5,965 nt of DNA, from NCBI GenBank assembly GCA_039714435.1, contig JBDLJJ010000148.1:1-5965 (forward strand). The letters run 5' to 3'. This DNA is from JAZDDE01 sp039714435. GTDB lineage: Bacteria; Gemmatimonadota; Gemmatimonadetes; Palauibacterales; Palauibacteraceae. The position numbers and the translations under genes were made by a program. Positions 1-4,813 of the stretch are shown in pieces; the first letter of the stretch is position 1; each line of letters starts with the position of its first letter. The notes under the pieces were generated by a model. That model was not told the DNA's origin. It ran no database searches and saw only the letters and a list, made by a program, of their open reading frames with translations.

Positions 1-86
1 ATTGTCGCTCACGGCAGACACTGGAGCGAGCGTTCTATTGCGAAGCAATTGCAGCTCGCGACAGTGGATTGTCCGGGAGCGACAAT
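1..86. repeat. Long imperfect palindrome downstream of tRNA-Val
   Basis: The stretch can fold into one long interrupted hairpin. Bases 1-14 match the reverse complement of 73-86 at 13 of 14 positions. Inside this, 19-23 pairs with 62-66, 26-31 pairs with 54-59, and 37-41 pairs with 45-49 around a GAA loop. That gives about 29-30 base pairs in total. A competing hairpin pairs 65-73 with 81-89 around a 7-base loop. In the tRNA transcript this structure would begin three bases after the 3' end of tRNA-Val. No U-tract follows, so it is not a typical intrinsic terminator. It may be a processing structure, an intergenic repeat or part of a small mobile element. It may extend beyond the left edge. 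Confidence 0.6.
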
Positions 87-89
87 CCA

Positions 90-163
90 TGGGGCGGGAG
101 GGACTCGAACCCCCGACTTCTGCGATGTGAACGCAGCGCTCTAGCCAGCTGAGCTACCGCCCC
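90..163 (-). tRNA. tRNA-Val (anticodon CAC)
   Basis: The minus strand folds as a complete 74-base cloverleaf. The acceptor arm pairs GGGGCGG with CCGCCCC and has discriminator A at position 90. The D arm carries GCTC/GAGC. The anticodon stem CTGCG/CGCAG encloses loop TTCACAT, giving anticodon CAC (plus-strand 127-129), which reads GUG valine codons. The T arm holds the standard TTCGA loop. The 3' CCA is not encoded, because TGG follows the discriminator, so it must be added after transcription. It lies 22 bases downstream of tRNA-Gly on the same strand, so the two are probably processed from one precursor. Confidence 0.97.
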
Positions 164-185
164 GTACTAACTGATCCGACAGAAA

Positions 186-258
186 AGCGGGTGACCAGAT
201 TCGAACTGGCGACCTCAACCTTGGCAAGGTTGCGCTCTACCAACTGAGCTACACCCGC
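186..258 (-). tRNA. tRNA-Gly (anticodon GCC)
   Basis: The minus strand gives a complete 73-base tRNA. The acceptor arm pairs GCGGGTG with CACCCGC and has discriminator T at 186, as usual for glycine tRNAs. The D arm is GCTC/GAGC. The anticodon stem CAACC/GGTTG encloses loop TTGCCAA, giving anticodon GCC (plus-strand 223-225), which reads GGC and GGU. The T arm has TTCGAAT. CCA is not encoded; the sequence runs on into TTTTC. It is the intact copy of a unit whose 5' half and leader are repeated at 379-431. It is probably cotranscribed with tRNA-Val. Confidence 0.97.
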
Positions 259-279
259 GTTCCGTACTTCCTAGCCAGG

Positions 280-304
280 GCACCTTCGTCGCTTGGCAAG
301 GTGC
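280..304. repeat. Inverted repeat in the tRNA-Gly leader
   Basis: GCACCTT (280-286) and AAGGTGC (298-304) are perfect reverse complements around an 11-base loop. On the minus strand the hairpin would lie about 20 bases upstream of the mature 5' end of tRNA-Gly. The 11 bases at 292-302 also match the anticodon arm of the intact tRNA-Gly (220-230), so part of it may be a tRNA remnant. No U-tract is attached, so this is not called a terminator. Confidence 0.5.
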
Positions 305-329
305 TTTGACTCGCTTCGCTCGCAAAAGT

Positions 330-376
330 GTCACGCGAGCAACATCCGATGGCCCACACGCTTCGCGGCGCGTGAC
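330..376. repeat. 8-bp inverted repeat inside the broken tRNA unit
   Basis: GTCACGCG at 330-337 and CGCGTGAC at 369-376 are perfect reverse complements flanking 31 bases. A shorter alternative pairs 357-361 with 370-374. The repeat ends three bases before the tRNA-Gly remnant begins. The stretch 285-378 holds no gene that I can support. Confidence 0.5.
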
Positions 377-378
377 GG

Positions 379-405
379 GCGCTCTACCAACTGAGCTACA
401 CCCGC
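379..405 (-). pseudogene. tRNA-Gly 5'-half remnant
   Basis: These 27 bases are identical to 232-258, the acceptor 5' strand, D arm and first anticodon-stem base of the intact tRNA-Gly. Homology then stops abruptly: no anticodon arm, T arm or acceptor 3' strand follows directly. The repeat also continues upstream. The leader bases 420-431 equal 273-284, again at an offset of 147, so the whole unit appears duplicated and not just the tRNA. An 11-base copy of the anticodon-arm sequence at 292-302 could be the displaced continuation, split off by about 76 inserted bases (303-378). The copy cannot form a functional tRNA. Confidence 0.85.
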
Positions 406-434
406 ACTACATAATTCCGAGCCAGGGCACCGCG

Positions 435-469
435 AAAAAAAGGAGCCGAGCCCGCGCCGGGCCGACTCC
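435..469 (-). terminator. Rho-independent terminator
   Basis: On the minus strand a GC-rich stem-loop (469 down to 442) is followed at once by seven T (441-435). The stem starts GGAG and closes with CTCC, includes G-T wobbles and one bulge, and has a small GC-rich loop. The opposite strand lacks a T-tract, so it acts on minus-strand transcripts. It could end the VTT/radical SAM operon. However, it lies downstream of the promoter at 482-511 and upstream of the tRNAs, so it would also affect transcripts started there. Confidence 0.85.
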
Positions 470-481
470 GTTCACCGCCGA

Positions 482-511
482 ATTGTACTCTAAATCAGCC
501 GCGGCTGTCAA
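482..511 (-). promoter_or_regulatory. Strong sigma70-type promoter before the tRNA region
   Basis: Read on the minus strand, TTGACA (511-506) is a perfect -35 box, and TACAAT (487-482) is a near-perfect -10 box after an 18-base spacer. Transcription would start near 475-472, only a few bases before the terminator stem begins at 469. It points at the tRNA genes, as expected for a strong stable-RNA promoter. The spacer contains the perfect 12-base palindrome CAGCCGCGGCTG (496-507), which overlaps the -35 box and could be an operator. Confidence 0.75.
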
Positions 512-536
512 CAAAAAATGTGGTGCAAGCCGAAAG

Positions 537-1535
537 TCAGGCCCGCCACGGAGTGAGGATTCGGCTCAGAATCTCGCCGTTGTCGCGGAGATGGTCGGCG
601 ATAGTCTTTTCCGTGTTGGCGCGGGTGCTGATATAGCACTGGTCGCAGGTGTTCTGCTTGGTGAACTGGTTGAGCATGTCCTTCTGCGTATCGAAATATG
701 CCATCACCATGGCGCAGGGTGTCATTCGGCCGTCCGGGTTTACGACCAGGAAGCCCTTCCCGGCCTGACATCCGCTGATGCCGCCTTCAGTCAGGAACTG
801 GTAATACTTCCATATCACGCTAGGCTTCGTGTACAGTGGATAGCCGCCCTTCTGCAGATCTATTGCTTCCTCGAGAGTCTGCTTCAGATCCGCGAATAGC
901 TCGGCTTTGGGCAGTCCCTCCCGGTCCTGTACCCGAAGGTGGGAATAAACCGAAAGGTTGACCGGCACTCCCCAGTCTTTGGCCAGCCGGATGATGTCCG
1001 GTACGGATTTGTAATTCCAGGCCGTGATGCAGACGTTGAGAAGGATGTCGTCGTACTTGTTGACCTTGGCCAGGTCCGGAATGACCTCAGACATGTGGTC
1101 GAACAGGCCGGGGATGCGGCGGAATTCGCTGTGCCGATCGTCCGGAAAGTCCATTGAGACTGATAGCTGGTGCATCCCCGCATCTTTCAGCCGGAAAAAG
1201 CGCTCTGGCGTCAGGTTCGAGGAGTTGGAAACGACGACCATCCAGGGAAGGTTCTTCTTGCCGCCTACCTTCTCGACGATCTCGTACACATCTCCGCGCG
1301 CCAGCGGTTCTCCACCGGAGATATTACACACCACCGGATTAAGCTCCCGGCAGATTTCGGCGTACTGGTCAGCGTTGAGGCGCGTCTCCTTGATCGGGCC
1401 GCCCCAGTTACAGTGCCAGCAATTGGCCGTGCAGGAGTGCGTGATCTCGAAGGAGACCGAAATCGGCTTCTTCTGAATCTTGTTGCGAATCGCTCGAGCC
1501 GCCATCTGGGCCGCAAGCTTTCCGGATATATTCAC
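537..1535 (-). CDS. Radical SAM protein with SPASM-like C-terminus
   Basis: A 332-residue soluble enzyme predicted to cleave S-adenosylmethionine with a 4Fe-4S cluster; its substrate is unknown. The cluster ligands are in CTANCWHC (Cys35, Cys39, Cys42, spacing Cx3Cx2C), followed by the SAM-binding SGGEP motif at 73-77. The C-terminus carries Cys256, Cys274, Cys297 and Cys300, the last two as CDQC. This resembles a shortened SPASM/twitch domain binding an auxiliary cluster. Residues 1-25 are basic and probably helical. The GTG start is favoured by the GTGA overlap with the upstream VTT gene stop and by GAGAGG upstream (1540-1545). Related families include PqqE/MoaA-like enzymes, the hopanoid enzyme HpnH and other lipid-modifying radical SAM proteins. 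The membrane-protein partner makes a lipid or envelope substrate conceivable, but that is inference. Confidence 0.9.
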   Translation of the reverse strand: MNISGKLAAQMAARAIRNKIQKKPISVSFEITHSCTANCWHCNWGGPIKETRLNADQYAEICRELNPVVCNISGGEPLARGDVYEIVEKVGGKKNLPWMVVVSNSSNLTPERFFRLKDAGMHQLSVSMDFPDDRHSEFRRIPGLFDHMSEVIPDLAKVNKYDDILLNVCITAWNYKSVPDIIRLAKDWGVPVNLSVYSHLRVQDREGLPKAELFADLKQTLEEAIDLQKGGYPLYTKPSVIWKYYQFLTEGGISGCQAGKGFLVVNPDGRMTPCAMVMAYFDTQKDMLNQFTKQNTCDQCYISTRANTEKTIADHLRDNGEILSRILTPWRA

Positions 1536-2263
1536 TTGGCCTCTCTACGTTGCCGAAGATTCAATCGCACACTTCGCCACACTTTCGGTACTACTTTTAT
1601 TAGATAGATGTTGATTATCAACAGGAAGAACAAGACTATAGCCCAATTGGGCACGTCCAGCATCTGCCCGAGCCAGGCGAGCAGAAAATAGCGCGGGAAT
1701 CTTCCGGTAAGGAGAGCGCCCAGATATCTCCATAGCGGATAGTTGAGAGAGAAGCTCAGGAACTTGAACGGGAAAAACGGAATCGGGGTGAAACCGGCTA
1801 CCACGATAACCATGAACGGGTACTTGAGAAACAGGCGCGCCGCCCTCTGGTACCAGGCCTTCTCTTTGTAGCCGGATAGTGCCTTGAGGTTCATGACCGG
1901 AACGAACACCGAGTGGTCCAGAAATCCGGCAATGAGCGTTCCCACTGAAGCGGACACCGCCGTCAGTAGGAGATCCCCGTTCTTTCCGAAGAAGATTACT
2001 ACCGGTTCGTGAGGAAATACGGAAACAGCGCTGTTGGCCGGTATCGCGTAAAACACGAGGTACAGATAGCTCTCGGACGAGAAGTCGCGGAGCATGAGAA
2101 CCAGAGTGATCGCGGCGATGACCACGAGCAAGGCGCCGAACACCCAAACCTTGGCGTCCAGTCCTGAAATCCCCTCGGAAGGGGTCGGCAGTTCGTCGGG
2201 TGTCGGCATATCCGGATCGGTGAGAGCCAGAGAGCGCCTTTCGCTGTACATGATCGGCCGCAC
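1532..2263 (-). CDS. VTT/DedA-like membrane protein
   Basis: A 243-residue integral membrane protein. A hydrophobic helix spans about 39-58. A re-entrant-looking segment follows with PANSAVSVFPHEP (75-87), then hydrophobic stretches at about 98-123 and 147-172. A conserved-looking TGRFPRY (186-192) precedes further hydrophobic runs at 192-200 and 207-226, and the tail is basic. The layout, with Pro and acidic/Arg residues inside membrane segments, matches the VTT domain (DedA, TVP38, YqaA families). Characterised members move or flip lipid carriers such as undecaprenyl phosphate. The start could be GTG at 2263 or ATG at 2251; a weak GAGG sits just upstream of the first. Its stop overlaps the radical SAM start (GTGA), so expression is probably coupled. 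The lipid substrate is unknown. Confidence 0.85.
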   Translation of the reverse strand: MRPIMYSERRSLALTDPDMPTPDELPTPSEGISGLDAKVWVFGALLVVIAAITLVLMLRDFSSESYLYLVFYAIPANSAVSVFPHEPVVIFFGKNGDLLLTAVSASVGTLIAGFLDHSVFVPVMNLKALSGYKEKAWYQRAARLFLKYPFMVIVVAGFTPIPFFPFKFLSFSLNYPLWRYLGALLTGRFPRYFLLAWLGQMLDVPNWAIVLFFLLIINIYLIKVVPKVWRSVRLNLRQRREAK

Positions 2264-2296
2264 TGGCCTCTAGATCGCCGCAGAATACGGGCGGGC

Positions 2297-2320
2297 ATGA
2301 GGCGGCGCCAGAATGAGGCG
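2297..2320. repeat. Short direct repeats in the divergent intergenic region
   Basis: ATGAGGCG occurs at 2297-2304 and 2313-2320, a 16-base period, and CAGAAT occurs at 2281-2286 and 2309-2314. They lie between the divergent VTT gene and zinc-ribbon gene, where promoters for both directions should be. I see no convincing -35/-10 pair in 2264-2374. They could be operator half-sites or chance. Confidence 0.3.
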
Positions 2321-2374
2321 TACGCGGGTCCGGCCGCGTAGGTTCGGAGCACACCATCGAGAACAAGGAGAACA

Positions 2375-2629
2375 GTGGGAACACCAATCGAGTGCCCCAA
2401 ATGCGGAGCTGAGCAGGGTCCGACGGACCAGACGTGCCAGAAATGCGGCGCCCGGCAGTCCTATAACGCGGACGAAACGGACGTCGCGTGTGTTGTCTGC
2501 GGGAAGGTAATTACGGCCTGGACGGCTGTCTGTCCGGCCTGCGGAGAGACAGGCTACCCGGCCTTGCGCCCAAGAAAGGGCAAGGGATTCAAGGGGTCGC
2601 CTGAATTCGAGAAGGAGCGAGACGCCTGA
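2375..2629 (+). CDS. Double zinc-ribbon protein
   Basis: A small 84-residue protein with four CxxC knuckles: Cys7/Cys10, Cys21/Cys24, Cys39/Cys42 and Cys53/Cys56. They pair as two four-cysteine zinc ribbons, the double zinc ribbon pattern. The tail (residues 64-84) is highly charged and lacks hydrophobic segments, so the protein is probably cytoplasmic. Such ribbons bind nucleic acid or proteins, but its partner cannot be told from sequence. The GTG start is supported by AAGGAG at 2365-2370, four bases upstream, a slightly short spacing. The gene ends just before the TrmJ-like methyltransferase, so a role linked to RNA binding or modification is tempting but unproven. Confidence 0.85.
   Translation: MGTPIECPKCGAEQGPTDQTCQKCGARQSYNADETDVACVVCGKVITAWTAVCPACGETGYPALRPRKGKGFKGSPEFEKERDA
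2612..2617 (+). promoter_or_regulatory. Shine-Dalgarno sequence suggesting a CTG start for the methyltransferase
   Basis: AAGGAG lies eight bases before a CTG at 2626-2628 that is in frame with the methyltransferase and overlaps the zinc-ribbon stop (CTGA). The GTG at 2659 has no such sequence upstream. The AAGGAG also encodes part of a charged Glu-Lys-Glu run of the zinc-ribbon protein, so it could arise by chance. Confidence 0.45.
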
Positions 2630-2658
2630 GCCAGCCAGACTCTCGGCTCGACCGCATC

Positions 2659-3474
2659 GTGGTCGTGCTGTTCGAGCCGCAGGATCTTGTCAACATCGCG
2701 CTCGTGATTCGGGCTATGAAGAACATGGGCCTCTCACGCCTGCGCGTGGTGGCGCCGGCGGAGTACGATGCCTACCGCATTGAGGGGATAGCCCACGATA
2801 CCGGGGACGTGATCGAGCGGGTCGAAATCTGCCAGACTATCGAGGAGGCTCTGACGGGAGTCGTTCGTGTCGTCGCGGCGACGGCCAGGCGCCGGACGCA
2901 GCAGCAGGAATGGGCCACGCCCGAGCAAGCGGCGAAGAGCTGGCTAGAGATTGCGGCAAGCGAAGATGTGGCGGTCGTGTTCGGGCGCGAGGACCGCGGC
3001 CTTCCCAATCACGTTCTGGACTTGAGCCACGAGGCCGTCTGCATCCCCACAAACGTGGAACACACGTCCATGAACCTGGGCCACGCGGCCGTGATCCTGT
3101 TCTATGAGATCCGAAAAGCGGCCATGCGCATGGACGATCTTCCGGAGCGTGATTTGTCCGGGAAACTTCGTGACAAATCTCCGCCGGCCACCGCCGATGA
3201 GATGGAGAGCTTCTTTGGCCTGTGGGAGAAGGCCATGGATACGATCGGAATGTTCCGCAACGTACCGCCCATCTCCCGCATGAGGATGTACCGGAAGCTG
3301 TTCAACCGGGCATATCCGGACAGGCGGGAACACTTATTGCTCGAAGCGACGGCGTACAGAGTGATTCATTACGCCGCCAGGCTGAAGGAGAGGCTCCAGC
3401 GGGAGGGCGTGCTCGAGGAGCAGCCGGATTCCACCCCAACGCAAGAGACCGAATGCGAGCCTCACGACGACTAG
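2659..3474 (+). CDS. TrmJ-like tRNA 2'-O-methyltransferase (SPOUT family)
   Basis: A 271-residue SPOUT methyltransferase. VVLFEPQDLVNIALVIRAMK near the N-terminus matches the first strand and helix of TrmJ/TrmH proteins. The SAM-binding knot motifs follow: VVFGREDRGL at about 105-114, then IPTNVEHTSMNLGHAAV at about 129-145. The C-terminal region (about 180-250) resembles the TrmJ C-terminal dimer/helical domain, including FRNVPPISRMRMYRKLF. TrmJ methylates the 2'-OH of nucleotide 32 in tRNA anticodon loops, using SAM in the cytoplasm. The length is close to E. coli TrmJ, with a slightly longer tail. The GTG start used here leaves a very short lead-in; an in-frame CTG at 2626 with a good Shine-Dalgarno would add 11 residues. 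The target base is inferred from family only; other SPOUT specificities are possible. Confidence 0.85.
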   Translation: MVVLFEPQDLVNIALVIRAMKNMGLSRLRVVAPAEYDAYRIEGIAHDTGDVIERVEICQTIEEALTGVVRVVAATARRRTQQQEWATPEQAAKSWLEIAASEDVAVVFGREDRGLPNHVLDLSHEAVCIPTNVEHTSMNLGHAAVILFYEIRKAAMRMDDLPERDLSGKLRDKSPPATADEMESFFGLWEKAMDTIGMFRNVPPISRMRMYRKLFNRAYPDRREHLLLEATAYRVIHYAARLKERLQREGVLEEQPDSTPTQETECEPHDD

Positions 3475-4151
3475 CCATTGCGCGCTTACCAGTGAGCCTA
3501 TCTACGGTGGCCTGCGCAGTAGCCTTCGCACTGGGCGGGCTTCTTCCGCGTGGGGCCCTGGGGCAATCGGTAAGCATCAACCCTTATGCCGCTTATGTGA
3601 GCTTTCCCGGAGGCGCTTCACAGTCCACGGGAGGATCGATTGGGTATGGGGCCACCGCGTATGTTTTTCTTTCGGGCCACATCGCGTTGGGAGGTGGGTA
3701 CAGAAGATCCGTGCACGATAATCTGAGCCGAAGCGCTCTGTTCTTCAGCGAGGATATACCGGGAACCGCCGTGGCCGAGACGTTCTACGCGGAGGTCCGT
3801 AGTAGCTTCACTGATCGCTCCAAACCCGAATCCTGGCGAATCCCGTATGTCGCGGCCCGACTCGGTTTGGCCCGGCAATTCAATTCCGTTGATGACCGGA
3901 GTGTGTGCGAGTCACCCATTAGGTGTGAAGGTCCGATCCTCAGGCCGCGCAACAACGGGATTGAAATAGGCGTTATGGCCGGGCAGGCCCTACGGTTGTC
4001 ATCGAATATCTGGCTGGACGGTTCGATCGGAGGCGCACTCAGGTCTGTGACCGGCCCCCTGGATCCTGACATTCGGATAATTACAACAGAGGGAGCTGAT
4101 TTTCGCAGTGTAGCTCTCACACTGCAGATCGGCTTGAGGGCTGAGTATTGA
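3453..4151 (+). CDS. Exported beta-barrel-like protein, paralogue 1
   Basis: A 232-residue protein with no function I recognise. Residues 1-37 form a Sec signal peptide: basic start, hydrophobic core about 16-31, and ALG/Q cleavage site. The mature part alternates short beta-like strands rich in Gly, Ser and aromatics, and ends RAEY. A C-terminal aromatic residue is typical of outer-membrane barrels recognised by the BAM complex. Cys152 and Cys158 are spaced for a disulfide in an exposed loop. GGYRRSV (80-86) and PYVAARLG (131-138) recur in the next gene. The longer open frame to the left is shadow coding inside the methyltransferase gene, so ATG at 3453 is chosen because the signal peptide starts there. 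It overlaps the methyltransferase end by 22 bases. A small porin-like or surface protein is likely. Confidence 0.75.
   Translation: MRASRRLAIARLPVSLSTVACAVAFALGGLLPRGALGQSVSINPYAAYVSFPGGASQSTGGSIGYGATAYVFLSGHIALGGGYRRSVHDNLSRSALFFSEDIPGTAVAETFYAEVRSSFTDRSKPESWRIPYVAARLGLARQFNSVDDRSVCESPIRCEGPILRPRNNGIEIGVMAGQALRLSSNIWLDGSIGGALRSVTGPLDPDIRIITTEGADFRSVALTLQIGLRAEY
4136..4140 (+). promoter_or_regulatory. Shine-Dalgarno deciding a TTG start
   Basis: GAGGG lies seven bases before TTG at 4148-4150, inside the end of paralogue 1. The TTG overlaps that gene's TGA stop (TTGA) and gives a full signal peptide directly after the start, so TTG is the likely initiator. Confidence 0.65.
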
Positions 4152-4798
4152 GGTTTACGATTGTAGTTGTTCTGGTCGCCGTTGTATACGTTCACGCCCC
4201 GCGCGTAGCAGAGGCCCAGAGCCCGACTTTCACGGTTTCGGGCACTCACATCACCTTCCTGGACAACGACCTTCGAACCCTTGATAGCGGCTTCGGTTTC
4301 GGATTCGCCGCTGCATATCCGGTCACGGATCATATTCGAGTCGAAGGTGGGTACGAGCGAAGCGTATTCGGAATTCGTGACGCGCATATCGTTCTTAGTG
4401 ACGATTTCTTTGGTCGACGGTTCAGCACCGACACTACCGGCACGGCCCGGATACAGGTCGTCTATGTCGAACCTCAGGTCCTATTTCACGCTCTGCATGA
4501 AAGCCGATCACTGCGACCATATGCGGCCGTGCGGATCGGTTACGTACACCACCGGAATCGGCTTGAAGATGGATCCGAGTGCCAACCCGATGCCTGTTTT
4601 GGACCTTTGTCTGAACCGTCCAGAACCGGTTTTTCGCTTACCGGTAGCATTGGAGAGGTAGTAGAGTTGAGCAGCCGATTCGCGTTGGTTGGAGCCCTCT
4701 CCATCGGCCACCACCAGGTGTCCGATGGCGATTCGCTCGCGGGTGCGCTAACAGACATAACGCTTGCGTTTCGGTTGGGCGGCACGGTTACGCCGTAG
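4148..4798 (+). CDS. Exported beta-barrel-like protein, paralogue 2
   Basis: A 216-residue protein, function not recognised. The signal peptide covers residues 1-23, with a strongly hydrophobic core (FTIVVVLVAVVYV) and AEA/Q cleavage. The mature part is beta-rich with alternating residues. It shares GGYERSV (67-73), PYAAVRIG (124-131) and a cysteine pair (Cys145, Cys150) followed by GP with the preceding gene, in the same order, so the two look like diverged tandem paralogues. Unlike paralogue 1 it ends GGTVTP, not an aromatic, so insertion into the outer membrane is less certain. The TTG start overlaps the upstream TGA stop and is probably translated by coupling. It is convergent with rho, with 15 bases between the stop codons and no clear terminator. 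Confidence 0.75.
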   Translation: MRFTIVVVLVAVVYVHAPRVAEAQSPTFTVSGTHITFLDNDLRTLDSGFGFGFAAAYPVTDHIRVEGGYERSVFGIRDAHIVLSDDFFGRRFSTDTTGTARIQVVYVEPQVLFHALHESRSLRPYAAVRIGYVHHRNRLEDGSECQPDACFGPLSEPSRTGFSLTGSIGEVVELSSRFALVGALSIGHHQVSDGDSLAGALTDITLAFRLGGTVTP

Positions 4799-4813
4799 CC
4801 ATTTCCTCCAGGA

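Noticed and set aside
379..405. Integration (attachment) site of a mobile island in tRNA-Gly
   Set aside because: Islands normally duplicate the tRNA 3' end, but here the 5' half and its leader are repeated, and no integrase is nearby.
513..549. Terminator for the radical SAM gene using the T6 run on the minus strand
   Set aside because: Only a weak four-base stem (520-523 with 546-549) can be drawn, with a long loop overlapping the stop region.
306..899. 197-codon open frame on the plus strand
   Set aside because: It crosses the tRNA remnant, the terminator and the promoter and then runs antisense to the radical SAM gene; its product is low-complexity basic sequence with no domain.
1545..2387. 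280-codon open frame on the minus strand
   Set aside because: It covers the VTT gene in another frame and gives an Arg/Gly/Ser-rich product without membrane segments, whereas the VTT frame has clear family motifs.
3222..3452. Upstream extension of exported paralogue 1
   Set aside because: These codons overlap the conserved methyltransferase C-terminus in another frame, and a proper signal peptide begins only at 3453.
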